From NCBI GenBank assembly GCA_020439945.1, contig JAGRPB010000039.1, positions 1 to 36,697 on the forward strand: a DNA stretch of 36,697 nucleotides, in the 5' to 3' direction. The notes under the pieces are model-generated. The model ran no database searches. It had not been told where the DNA came from and saw only the letters and a list, made by a program, of their open reading frames with translations. Within the stretch, counting starts at the first letter, position 1; each line of letters begins with the position of its first letter. The translations under genes were made by a program, and so were the position numbers. Shown here piece by piece: positions 7,724-15,834 of this stretch. This stretch comes from Verrucomicrobiia bacterium (GTDB taxonomy: Bacteria; Verrucomicrobiota; Verrucomicrobiia; Verrucomicrobiales; DEV007).

Positions 7724-8674
7724 TCAAAGGTCTTGGAAGAACGTGTCAATTTCCCGTAACAGTCGGCGGTCCTCCTCCAGTTGTCCGGGATACGGATGGT
7801 GTCCGGCGGTGAGGGGAAAGCAAGATCCGGGCACACCAAGCGAATTATGAATGGAAAACTGCCCGGGTGGCGCAACCATGGGATCGAACAGCGCGTAGGC
7901 GCCATGTACGGGGATGCGGATATGGCGCGCGGCGATGGCGGCATCATGAAAAAGCAACGTTTCGAGAATCTCCGGACGTTTTTGATAAAGGCGCTGCACG
8001 CTGGCGCCGCTGCCGGTGGTGGGAAGCTCGAGACGAAGCGGCTGATTGCCGAAACTGGGCACGTTAAAATGGGCGCGTTGGAAGCGATCGTCCCAAGGCA
8101 TCGCCATCGCGCCGGTGCCGCCGCCGAAGCTGATTCCGAGGAAGCCGAGGTGCCCCTCGACTTCGGGAAAGAGGTTCAACAGGGCGGATGCGGCGGTCCA
8201 AAGGTCCTCCACACAATTGCCGAGGAGATATTGCTCGGGATCGGAGATGCCATGGATAACATGGTTGCCCGGGTCACTGGGAAGGGAAGGGTGGCGACTG
8301 CGTCCCAGTCCGCGTGAGCAGGGAAAAAGCAGAGCAGCATCCTTGAAAGGCAGATGAAAGTCCGGCGCGTCACGGCCGCCGTAACCGTGGCTGACAACAA
8401 AGCCGCGCCTGACCTCGCCGGATTCAGGGATGAGTAGCCAGCCGTTGATCGAGGTCTCGCCGGTCGACGTGAAACTGAGGTCACGAATTTTCCAACCACG
8501 CCGACTGGCTTGGTGCGGTCCGAGTCGCGGTGACGGATCGACGGAGCGTGCGCGTTCGTAGCGACGCTTCCAGAATTCGACGAAACCGGGCGGTTCGTCG
8601 GGAGTGCCGACAGCAAGCAGAGAGTCGAAGTCGTGGCCGTAGGAGGGATCGAAGGGGTAGGAGTGGGGGAGCAT
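7724..8674 (-). CDS. Acetyl xylan esterase (AXE1/CE7)-like hydrolase
   Basis: The 316-residue protein resembles the AXE1 / carbohydrate esterase family 7 group. It has GFVVSHGYGGRDAPD (oxyanion region, about 91-105), the nucleophile motif G-I-S-F-G-G-G with Ser182, the aspartate region ALFDPMVAPPGQFSIHN (Asp264), and a C-terminal histidine region TAGHHPYPG. CE7 enzymes remove acetyl groups from xylo-oligosaccharides or cephalosporins; the exact substrate here is unknown. The ATG at 8674 was chosen over an upstream one (8818) because the family begins near here and a GGAAG sits 10 bases upstream. It is followed by a second esterase gene. The sequence between Asp264 and the C-terminus looks somewhat divergent from characterised members. 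Confidence 0.8.
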   Translation of the reverse strand: MLPHSYPFDPSYGHDFDSLLAVGTPDEPPGFVEFWKRRYERARSVDPSPRLGPHQASRRGWKIRDLSFTSTGETSINGWLLIPESGEVRRGFVVSHGYGGRDAPDFHLPFKDAALLFPCSRGLGRSRHPSLPSDPGNHVIHGISDPEQYLLGNCVEDLWTAASALLNLFPEVEGHLGFLGISFGGGTGAMAMPWDDRFQRAHFNVPSFGNQPLRLELPTTGSGASVQRLYQKRPEILETLLFHDAAIAARHIRIPVHGAYALFDPMVAPPGQFSIHNSLGVPGSCFPLTAGHHPYPGQLEEDRRLLREIDTFFQDL

Positions 8675-8780
8675 TTCTAAAGAACTTCCAGCGGGCTCCG
8701 CCGGAGAAACCGGGAGGGGGAGGCAAGGGTAGCCAGATCGGGGCCAAGTTGAGAGTGGTTTCCCGGGGAGTTGTGGTCGT

Positions 8781-9245
8781 TCACCCGCGGCGGACGTAGC
8801 GTCGCAGCTCGAAGTCATCCGTAGCAGTCACGATTTCCGCCAGAGTGTATTCGTCTTCGAATTCGGGAAGCAGGGTGTCGCCTTCATAGGGTTCAAAGAC
8901 GTAGCTCAGGTAGACTTCGTCGCAGTGAGGCAAAAGCAGGCGATAGATCTCGGCACCCCCAATCACGAATACGTTTTCCGCGAGTGTGCGAATTTTTTCG
9001 GGATCCGCGGGTGCTTTCTCAAATCCGTCGGGGAGATCTTCGGCGGACAGAGAGCGCGAAAGCACGAGGTTGCGTCGTTTGGGCAGTGGACGCCCACCGA
9101 GCGATTCCATCGTCTTCCGCCCCATCACGATCGGGTGGCCGAGCGTGAGTTTTTTGAACCACTTCAGGTCTTCGGGCAATCGCCAGGGCAGGTCGCCATC
9201 GCGCCCGATAACGCGATTGCTGGCCATGGCGACGATGGCTTTCAA
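8781..9245 (-). CDS. folA: Dihydrofolate reductase
   Basis: A 154-residue protein with the standard DHFR pattern: MKAIVAMASNRVIGRDGDLPWRLPEDLKWFK at the N-terminus, GHPIVMGRKTMESLG (NADPH and folate pocket), RNLVLSRS, and VFVIGGAEIYRLLLPHCDEVYLSYV. It reduces dihydrofolate to tetrahydrofolate, restoring the cofactor consumed by thymidylate synthase, which is encoded two genes upstream on the same strand. The start codon is TTG, required to keep the first beta strand. The bases upstream are pyrimidine-rich (CTTCCTCC), without a Shine-Dalgarno sequence. Length is normal for a monofunctional bacterial DHFR. Confidence 0.96.
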   Translation of the reverse strand: MKAIVAMASNRVIGRDGDLPWRLPEDLKWFKKLTLGHPIVMGRKTMESLGGRPLPKRRNLVLSRSLSAEDLPDGFEKAPADPEKIRTLAENVFVIGGAEIYRLLLPHCDEVYLSYVFEPYEGDTLLPEFEDEYTLAEIVTATDDFELRRYVRRG

Positions 9246-9270
9246 GGAGGAAGTTTTCAGAGCGAAGAAT

Positions 9271-9864
9271 TCAGTTTTCAGCGGACTGGCGAAGCAGTTC
9301 TCCTGCCTTAATACTGAACTTCGGAAAAACAGCGCAAGTTAGAGAGTCTTCTGATCTCAGCGTCCGCTGTTGGTGGTAGTTCCCGTCTTTGGGTTGAGAA
9401 AAAACGTCGATTTCAGATTCAGCGGGACGAACGAGCCAGAACTCGGGAATCCCGGCTTCGGCGTAAATCGACGCTTTTAGTCGATCTATCTCTACGGAAG
9501 AAACCGCAACTTCGACAACAAGGTGAGCGGTGGTGGGATGGTGGTGAAAATTATCAGCCTCCGCTGCATTCACGATTGCCAAGTCCGGCTCGGGTTCAGA
9601 ATCACTCAGCGTGAGTGGATCTTCTTTCAGCAGGATAAGATCAGATTCTTCGCCGATGAATGAGAAAAGTAGCTGAAAGAGGCGGCGTACGATTGCGGAG
9701 TGAAGCGGTGATTTGGACATCTTGTCGACAACGATTCCTCGTAGAAGCTCGACGTTTTCGTCGACCCTTCCGATTTCTCCGAGGGCGTGATAGGCTTCCA
9801 CCGATAAGGGATGAACCCGATCGCTGACGCCTTTGGTCTGGAGGAATGATTGGGTGGCGGTCAC
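9271..9864 (-). CDS. Uma2 family (DUF820) putative restriction-endonuclease-fold protein
   Basis: This protein belongs to the Uma2/DUF820 family, recognised from the segments PEPDLAIV, HLVVEVAVSSVEIDRLKASIYAEAGIPEFWLV and FSIKAGEL. The D...E-V pattern and the following lysine are the PD-(D/E)xK-like core residues of the family. Uma2 proteins are abundant in cyanobacteria and PVC bacteria; their natural function is unknown. There is no in-frame ATG near the N-terminus. A GTG at 9864 follows an AGGGGG tract 12 bases upstream and was chosen; a TTG at 9900 would add 12 residues. It sits between thyA and folA, a pair that is normally contiguous, which suggests insertion into an existing operon. 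Confidence 0.82.
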   Translation of the reverse strand: MTATQSFLQTKGVSDRVHPLSVEAYHALGEIGRVDENVELLRGIVVDKMSKSPLHSAIVRRLFQLLFSFIGEESDLILLKEDPLTLSDSEPEPDLAIVNAAEADNFHHHPTTAHLVVEVAVSSVEIDRLKASIYAEAGIPEFWLVRPAESEIDVFSQPKDGNYHQQRTLRSEDSLTCAVFPKFSIKAGELLRQSAEN

Positions 9865-9919
9865 GGGTAGAGCATACCCCCTTTTGTGTGCTTGTGGCAA
9901 CCCGCGTTGCGGAGTCCCA

Positions 9920-10723
9920 TCACACGGCGATAGGCGCCTTGATGGACGGGTGAGGATCGTAGCCGACCAGTTCGAAGTCCTCGTATTTGAAGCCGTCGAT
10001 GGTTTTGATCTCTGGATTCAGCTTCATCACCGGCAGTGGGCGCGGCTCGCGTGACAACTGGAGCTTCGCCTGTTCGAGATGGTTCTGATAAAGATGCAGG
10101 TCGCCGAAGGTGTGGACGAAGTCGCCCGGCTTCAGATCGCAGACCTGCGCCATCATCAGGGTGAGTAGCGCGTAGGAAGCGATGTTGAAAGGCACGCCGA
10201 GAAAGAGATCGGCGCTGCGTTGGTAGAGTTGGCAGCTCAGTTCGCCGGCGTTCGTGTCGACGTAGAATTGGAACATCGTGTGGCAGGGCGGCAGCGCCAT
10301 GTGGGGCACGTCGACCGGATTCCAGGCGCTGACAATGTGGCGTCGGCTCTCGGGATTTTTCCGAATCGCTTCGACGACATTCTTGATCTGGTCGATCGGT
10401 TCCGCACCGGGCGCTCCCTGCCAACGTCGCCATTGCTTTCCGTAGACCGGCCCGAGATCGCCGTTTTCGTCGGCCCATTCGTCCCAGATGGAAACCTTGC
10501 TTTCCCGCAAGTAGCCGATGTTGGTGTCGCCGTTCAGGAACCAGAGCAGCTCGTGAATGATCGAGCGCAGGTGAAGTTTCTTTGTCGTGAGAACCGGAAA
10601 GGTTTCGCGCAAATCGAAGCGTGCCTGGGCACCGAAGACGCCGAGAGTGCCCACGCCGGTGCGGTCGTCACGTGGTTTGCCCTCGTCGAGAACGTGCTGG
10701 AGGAGGCGGAGGTATTCCTGCAT
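9920..10723 (-). CDS. thyA: Thymidylate synthase
   Basis: A 267-residue ThyA. Catalytic Cys147 is in the motif [13 protein letters not shown], and the dUMP-binding segments [34 protein letters not shown] and [10 protein letters not shown] are all present. It methylates dUMP to dTMP with methylene-tetrahydrofolate, producing dihydrofolate that FolA, encoded about 0.7 kb downstream on the same strand, recycles. Length and residue spacing match Escherichia coli ThyA closely. The ATG at 10723 gives the typical N-terminus [15 protein letters not shown]; no strong ribosome-binding site is visible. A terminator for the preceding gene lies just upstream (10766-10801), so thyA probably starts its own transcript. 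Confidence 0.97.
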   Translation of the reverse strand: MQEYLRLLQHVLDEGKPRDDRTGVGTLGVFGAQARFDLRETFPVLTTKKLHLRSIIHELLWFLNGDTNIGYLRESKVSIWDEWADENGDLGPVYGKQWRRWQGAPGAEPIDQIKNVVEAIRKNPESRRHIVSAWNPVDVPHMALPPCHTMFQFYVDTNAGELSCQLYQRSADLFLGVPFNIASYALLTLMMAQVCDLKPGDFVHTFGDLHLYQNHLEQAKLQLSREPRPLPVMKLNPEIKTIDGFKYEDFELVGYDPHPSIKAPIAV

Positions 10724-10765
10724 CGAGTCAGTTGCTGAAGGTGGCTGGAGACGGGGAAATTCGCA

Positions 10766-10801
10766 AAGGAAAAGGCCGCGCCTCGATAGTCGGCGCGGCC
10801 T
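10766..10801 (-). terminator. Rho-independent terminator
   Basis: On the minus strand AGGCCGCGCC (10801-10792) pairs perfectly with GGCGCGGCCT (10782-10773) around a 9-base loop, giving a 10-bp GC-rich stem followed by TTTTCC. It lies 33 bases past the stop codon of the small membrane protein gene (10835-11329) and upstream of thyA, so it should end that transcript. Confidence 0.8.
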
Positions 10802-10834
10802 GTTTCAGAAATCGTGGGAATGTTCGATGATGCC

Positions 10835-11329
10835 TCAGGGAGCGGGAGCCGGGGGTGTTTCGCCAGTTGACGGTGCCCCATCCATCTTGTCACCCACCAA
10901 GTCTTTCAACATTTCCGAGGTCACATCGTCCTCGTTTCCGAGGATGCCGTCCTTGCCCGGAGAGGTGATGACGATTTTTCCGTCGGGCCCCTGAGACACA
11001 CCCACTTCTTTCTGGAATGCGTCGACCAGTTTCCCATCCTTGACGAATTGACTCATGTCCGTCGCTCCGCCCATCTTGTAATCCTTTAGGACTTCGGCCC
11101 ACGCTTCGTTGGTGGCAGCAACCTGGGCATCCGGGTTTTGACGGCGATACTCCTCGATAGCCGTTTCGAGCGCAAAGACCGCACCCGCGTTGGGGGCCTT
11201 GGAGAGAAATTCAAGGCCGCCTTCTCCAAGTTTCTTGCCTGCCACGACCACGCCGATTACGACGGCGATGATAGCCAGTAGTGCGACAACTCCGGCGACG
11301 ATCAGTGCGACGATGCATCCTTTTTTCAT
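10835..11329 (-). CDS. Small membrane-anchored protein with GspG-like C-terminal motif
   Basis: A 164-residue protein with a single strong hydrophobic helix at about residues 6-31, and the rest presumably outside the cytoplasm. Residues 52-66 form an amphipathic stretch (ALETAIEEYRRQNPDA). The segment SPGKDGILGNEDDVTS (123-138) resembles the calcium-binding 'SlGaDG..GGe..d.Di' end of type II secretion pseudopilins such as GspG. A prepilin cleavage site of the usual type (G followed by F-T-L-x-E) is absent, so it is not a normal pseudopilin. The C-terminus is proline-rich. It is a single-gene transcript, with its own terminator downstream. Function unknown. Confidence 0.7.
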   Translation of the reverse strand: MKKGCIVALIVAGVVALLAIIAVVIGVVVAGKKLGEGGLEFLSKAPNAGAVFALETAIEEYRRQNPDAQVAATNEAWAEVLKDYKMGGATDMSQFVKDGKLVDAFQKEVGVSQGPDGKIVITSPGKDGILGNEDDVTSEMLKDLVGDKMDGAPSTGETPPAPAP

Positions 11330-11390
11330 GGTTTCCCATCCTACCGTCGAAATTTTTCACGGCAAGACGAATTGAGCGGACGCGAAATCC

Positions 11391-12842
11391 CTATGCCAAT
11401 ACCCGCCGGATCACCTTTCCGTGGACGTCGGTCAGTCGCCGGTCGAGGCCGTTGTGGTAGAAGGAAAGTCGTTCGAAATCGAGGCCGAGGAGGTGTAGAA
11501 CGGTCGAGTAATACTCCCAAACGGTCGTCGGATTCTGCTCGGCGCGGCGGCCGAAATCGTCGGTGGCGCCATAGCTGGTGCCGCCTTTCACGCCCGCGCC
11601 CATCATCCACAGGGTGAAACCGTCGGGGTTGTGGTCGCGTCCCGCGGTTCCTTCCTGGCGGGTAGGCATGCGGCCGAATTCGGTCGTCCACAGCACCAGT
11701 GTGTCCTCCATCATGCCGCGTTGTTTCAGATCGGTCAGCAGAGCTGCCGTGGGCTGATCGAAAACGGGAGCGTGGCGATCGTAATCCGCCTTCAGCGTTT
11801 TGTGAGCATCCCAGTTGAGAAGTCCGTCTACCCCGCTGGCACGGGAGGCGCAGTAGAGATTCACGTAGCGAACACCTCGCTCCAGCAGCCTGCGTGCGAG
11901 CAGGCAGTTCCGCGCGTAGGCGGCCTTCAGGTCGTTCGGTGAGTCGGTGCCATAGAGCCGATGGATGTGCTCCGGCTCGGCCTTGAAATCGCTGACATCA
12001 GGTGCCGAGAGTTGCATCCGCGCCGCCAGTTCATAAGCGCTGATGCGGGCTCGCAGTTCGCTTTCCTGAGGATGTTCGGCGGCGTGTTTTTCGTTCAGGA
12101 AATCCAACAGGTGGCGGGTGCCCTTTTCCTCCGCGGACGTGATCTCCCGCGGGGGCCGGAGATTCCGGATCGGTTGATGGGCGGCCATGGTGATGGCCTG
12201 GTGCTTGGCCGGGAGAAAACCGTTGCTCCAGTTGGCCTTTCCGTTCGGGGGTTCGCCGCGAATGTCGGGAATGGCGATGTAGGTGGGCAGGTTGTCGGTC
12301 AGGCTACCGAGCGCGTAGCTGGTCCAGGCGCCAGCGCTGGGAAAGCCTTCCGTCGGGTGGCCGGTATTGACGAAAACGCAGCCGGGGCCGTGCGTGTTCG
12401 TCTTCGAGGTCATCCCATGGAAAAAGGCGATGTCGTCCACGTGCGCAGCCATGTGGGGCAGCATCGTGGTGAACTGCTTACCACTCTCACCCGCTGGTTT
12501 AAAAGGCCAGGGGCTGCGCATCAGGGGACCGTTTTTGCCCTGAAAACTCACCAGGTTCTCCTCACCGGGCAGCGGCTTGCCGTCCATCTTTTCGAGCATC
12601 GGCTTGTGCTCCCACAGGTCCATGTGAGAGGCCGCTCCGGGGCAAAAAATCTGGAGCACGCGCTTTGCCTTGGCGGGGAAGTGGGGTTTTCCCGAACCGG
12701 GGTGCCAGGTGGCGATCGTCGGACCGGAAACGGCGGCCGAAAGCTCGCGATTCAGCAATTGGGTCAGGCCAACGCCCATCAGTCCCGTGGAGACGTGACC
12801 GAGAAAGCGCCGGCGACTGGCGTATGGGAGATCGGGGTTCAT
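11391..12842 (-). CDS. DUF1501 family protein with Tat signal
   Basis: A 483-residue DUF1501 protein. The N-terminus ASRRRFLGHVSTGLMGVGL carries a twin-arginine export signal. The mature part shows family features such as CPGAASHMDLWEHKP (about 69-83), DDIAFFHGMTSKTNTHGPG, LVLWTTEFGRMPTRQ and GRDHNPDGFTLWMMGAGVKGG. DUF1501 proteins have an alkaline-phosphatase/sulfatase-like fold but no assigned reaction. They are almost always encoded beside a PSD1/DUF1549/DUF1553 gene, as here: the partner ends 5 bases upstream of this start, so the two genes are cotranscribed. Predicted location is periplasmic. The nearby GntR regulator and two sulfatases suggest a role in polysaccharide catabolism, but this is inference. 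Confidence 0.92.
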   Translation of the reverse strand: MNPDLPYASRRRFLGHVSTGLMGVGLTQLLNRELSAAVSGPTIATWHPGSGKPHFPAKAKRVLQIFCPGAASHMDLWEHKPMLEKMDGKPLPGEENLVSFQGKNGPLMRSPWPFKPAGESGKQFTTMLPHMAAHVDDIAFFHGMTSKTNTHGPGCVFVNTGHPTEGFPSAGAWTSYALGSLTDNLPTYIAIPDIRGEPPNGKANWSNGFLPAKHQAITMAAHQPIRNLRPPREITSAEEKGTRHLLDFLNEKHAAEHPQESELRARISAYELAARMQLSAPDVSDFKAEPEHIHRLYGTDSPNDLKAAYARNCLLARRLLERGVRYVNLYCASRASGVDGLLNWDAHKTLKADYDRHAPVFDQPTAALLTDLKQRGMMEDTLVLWTTEFGRMPTRQEGTAGRDHNPDGFTLWMMGAGVKGGTSYGATDDFGRRAEQNPTTVWEYYSTVLHLLGLDFERLSFYHNGLDRRLTDVHGKVIRRVLA

Positions 12843-12847
12843 GCGGC

Positions 12848-15763
12848 TTAGTCCAGGAAGATGAGTTCGCTCGAATTCAGGAGCGCCCGACAGAAAGCGC
12901 GAAGGCCATTGGTATTCACGGCGGCGAGCGATGCCTCGAGTTCGCCAAGGGTGGGATCCCGCTGGTAGGCGAGCCGGAATCCTTCGACGATTTCCGAGGG
13001 TGGATCGTTGCCGGCCTGAGACTCCAGCCGAGTCGCCAGCGCTTCGGCCATGTCGATGGTGAAGTCGTGATTCAGCATGGTGAGCGCCTGGAGAGGGGTG
13101 GTGGTCTCGCTCCGCTCGGGGGTGGAAAAGGCGCAGTCGGGTTGATCGAATTCCGTCATCAGGTCCACGACCGATGCTCGCGCGTTCTGATGATAGACGG
13201 AGCGTCGATAGGTTTCGGGTCCGAATTCATCCAGCGGTTCGTAGGTGGAAACGTTGTCCTGCATGTAGTGATAAAGCCGGAATCCGGGTCCGCCCATGCG
13301 ACCGTCGAGTTTGCCGGAGACCGCCAGGAACGTATCGCGGATCTCCTCCGCCGAGAGCCGGCGCGGCGGGAATCGCCAGAGCAGGCGACTGTCGCCATCG
13401 ACCTTTCCCGCTTCGTCCTGCCAGTCTGAGCTTTGACGATAGGCTCGCGAGAGCATGATCAGGCGGTGCATCGGCTTCAAACGCCATCCGTTTTCCTCAA
13501 GTTTCACCGCCAGGAAATCAAGCAGTTCAGGATGGACCGGGCGACCGCCCATGTAGCCGAAATCGTTCGGCGTATCGACGATCCCGGTGCCGAAGTGGTA
13601 ATGCCAGAGCCGGTTGGCGAGAACCCGTGGGGTGAGGGGATTCTCCGGATTCACGATCCAATCGGCCAGCCGCAGGCGGCGCTCGGTTTCGGCGGTGCCG
13701 GCGGGTAGCTCGTAGGTGGGGCCCACAGCGCTGAGGGTGGACAAACTTGCGGGAATCACGTCTGCCCCGGGGCGCTGCGGGCTTCCGCCGACGAAGAGGT
13801 GAAAGGGCCCTTCGGCGTCCTTGGGATTGCGGGTGCCCACCCATACTGAGGGCAGCTTCGGAAGCTGGGCGATCTTCCGATCCGTCCCGGCCAGTTCACG
13901 ACTCAGGGCAGCCAGCTTCTCGGTTTCCGCCTTCGTGATTTCCGCTCGCCGCCAACGGACTTGCCGGTGCGCTTCGCTGACCGGTTTCCGGTCGTCGCCA
14001 CTTGCTACTTCCGTCCATTGCTTGCCATCCTCCGAAACCTCGATTCGGTAGTCCGCCACAAACACGAACTTGCGATGCTCCGGTGTCAGTTCGTTCCAGG
14101 CGCTGGAGAAATGGACGCGATCGATGGTGACGGGCTCGGCGAACTCGACCGTGAAGTCATTCCCCGCTGAGATGAAGCGCGCTCCGGCTTTCCCGTCGAT
14201 GGCGAGTTGTGGTCCGTAGGCGTCTGGGAAATCCTCGATCCGGCGCGCCGCGCCGCTGGCTTTCCCGCCGTTCGCGGCCAGGGCCACATTGCGGGGAGAA
14301 TCGCCGGCGGTCCAGGCCTCAAACTCGTCGAGCCGGAAACCGGAAGCCACGCTGGGATTGGAATCGTTGCCCTCGCAGACCAGCCTGACGAATCGAGCTT
14401 TGACGGGAGGAAAGGTTTCGTCGGTTCCGCTTCGGTCGGCAGGGGAACGCACCCAGCGCTTTTCGAAATCGGCCGCTTTCTTTTTTGCCCGATCCATCAC
14501 CGCGGTCTCGATGGCTTTTTTCTGCGCCTCGAGATCGGCTTTCTGTTTTTCCAAAGGCGCGATGGCTTGCTGATGCGCGTCGACGTCCTTCGGCGTCGCC
14601 AGAACGCGTTCGCCGTGACGCACCCCGGCGAAGGTCGCATACAGACCGTAGTAGTCGCGCTGGGTGATCGGATCGAACTTGTGATCGTGACAGCGGGCGC
14701 AACCCAGCGTCATGCCGAGGAACGCTTCGCCAGTGGCGCTGATGATTTCATCCAGTGTGTTCGCCCGGATCTGAGCGGCCTGCGCGGCATCCTGATTTCC
14801 CACGTCATCGTAGGGACCGGCCACGAGGAAGGCGCTGCCGATCTCGATGTCGGGTTTGCCTTTCCCAATCACGTCGCCCGCGAGGTGCTCGCGGATGAAC
14901 TGGTCGAAGGGCTTATCCTCGTTCAGCGAACGAATCACGTAGTCGCGAAACGGCCAGGCATTGTCGATGATCTGGTTGCGCTCGTAACCGCGACTTTCGC
15001 CGAACCGAACCACATCCAGCCAGTGGCGTCCCCAGCGTTCCCCGTAGTGAGGCGACGCCAGCAGGCGATCGATCAAGGCCACGTAGGCACCTTCGGGATC
15101 GCGTTGAAACGCCTTTACGAAATCGGCCGCTTCCCCGGGTGTCGGCGGTAAGCCGATCAGGTCGTAGGTCGCCCGCCGGATCAAGGTTCGCGCATCGGCC
15201 GGCGGGTTCATCTTCAGACCCGCCTCTTTCAGCGTGGCTTCGAGGAAGACATCGATCGGATTTTCCCTTTCCTGAAAACTGGATTCTGAAAACTCAAAAC
15301 TCTTCCGCAACGGCTGATACGCCCACCACGACTTGTCGGCCTTCGACGCTTCTTTCAGGACGAGACCTTCCGGCCATGCGGCGCCCTCGTCGATCCATTG
15401 GCGGAGCAGTTCGGTTTCCGCTTCGGTGAGCGGATCGCCTTTCTCGGGCATGGAGGGTTTTTCGCCGGGTTCCTCCGGAGTGACGACCAGGTAGAGATCG
15501 CTCGCCAACGCGTCACCGCGCTTCACGAAATGTGCCTCTGGATCGAACATCGACTCGGCGTCCGCCAGGATCACGTCGCCTTTCGCGATGTTCGGGTTGT
15601 GACAACTGAGGCACTTCTTTTCGAGGACTGGCTTCAGTTCCTTTTCGAAATCGACCGCTCCGGCATTGAGGGCAAAGGACACCAGCGAGCCGGCGGCGAA
15701 TGCGAGCCGCCAAAGTTGGCCCGTCGCCTGAGCGCGGGGAAAAATGACATTCAACCCTGTCAT
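12848..15763 (-). CDS. PSD1 cytochrome / DUF1549 / DUF1553 protein with discoidin-like insert
   Basis: A 971-residue exported protein. After a signal peptide (about 16-36) comes a PSD1 cytochrome-like domain with haem motif C51-x-x-C54-H55, then DUF1549 (DLIGLPPTPGEAADF, ASPHYGERWGRHWLDVVRFGE), a second C-A-R-C-H-D-H motif near residue 356, a coiled-coil linker, and the C-terminal DUF1553 domain (NPLTPRVLANRLWHYHFGTGIV, LSRAYRQSS). Between the halves, roughly residues 455-600, lies a segment like an F5/8 type C (discoidin) carbohydrate-binding domain (ARFVRLVCEG, YRIEVSEDGKQWTEVASG). It is followed by the DUF1501 gene with a 5-base gap. The divergent GntR gene and the palindrome at 15805-15818 probably control it. 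The reaction is unknown. Confidence 0.92.
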   Translation of the reverse strand: MTGLNVIFPRAQATGQLWRLAFAAGSLVSFALNAGAVDFEKELKPVLEKKCLSCHNPNIAKGDVILADAESMFDPEAHFVKRGDALASDLYLVVTPEEPGEKPSMPEKGDPLTEAETELLRQWIDEGAAWPEGLVLKEASKADKSWWAYQPLRKSFEFSESSFQERENPIDVFLEATLKEAGLKMNPPADARTLIRRATYDLIGLPPTPGEAADFVKAFQRDPEGAYVALIDRLLASPHYGERWGRHWLDVVRFGESRGYERNQIIDNAWPFRDYVIRSLNEDKPFDQFIREHLAGDVIGKGKPDIEIGSAFLVAGPYDDVGNQDAAQAAQIRANTLDEIISATGEAFLGMTLGCARCHDHKFDPITQRDYYGLYATFAGVRHGERVLATPKDVDAHQQAIAPLEKQKADLEAQKKAIETAVMDRAKKKAADFEKRWVRSPADRSGTDETFPPVKARFVRLVCEGNDSNPSVASGFRLDEFEAWTAGDSPRNVALAANGGKASGAARRIEDFPDAYGPQLAIDGKAGARFISAGNDFTVEFAEPVTIDRVHFSSAWNELTPEHRKFVFVADYRIEVSEDGKQWTEVASGDDRKPVSEAHRQVRWRRAEITKAETEKLAALSRELAGTDRKIAQLPKLPSVWVGTRNPKDAEGPFHLFVGGSPQRPGADVIPASLSTLSAVGPTYELPAGTAETERRLRLADWIVNPENPLTPRVLANRLWHYHFGTGIVDTPNDFGYMGGRPVHPELLDFLAVKLEENGWRLKPMHRLIMLSRAYRQSSDWQDEAGKVDGDSRLLWRFPPRRLSAEEIRDTFLAVSGKLDGRMGGPGFRLYHYMQDNVSTYEPLDEFGPETYRRSVYHQNARASVVDLMTEFDQPDCAFSTPERSETTTPLQALTMLNHDFTIDMAEALATRLESQAGNDPPSEIVEGFRLAYQRDPTLGELEASLAAVNTNGLRAFCRALLNSSELIFLD

Positions 15764-15804
15764 GTCTGGGAACTAAGAGGGTAAAGTCCTTGCGATTCAA
15801 GCTG

Positions 15805-15818
15805 GATTGTATACAATC
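15805..15818. promoter_or_regulatory. Perfect 14-bp palindrome, probable GntR/FCD operator
   Basis: GATTGTATACAATC is a perfect 14-bp inverted repeat located between the divergent starts of the DUF1549 gene (15763) and the GntR gene (15835). Its core TTGTATACAA fits the GTnTACnA-type operators bound by many FCD-subfamily GntR regulators. Its position would let one bound dimer repress both directions. The match is by pattern only. Confidence 0.7.
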
Positions 15819-15834
15819 ACGCAAATCCGCTACC

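Noticed and set aside
14207..15151. 314-codon open frame on the plus strand opposite the DUF1549/DUF1553 gene
   Set aside because: Shadow of a strongly conserved coding region.
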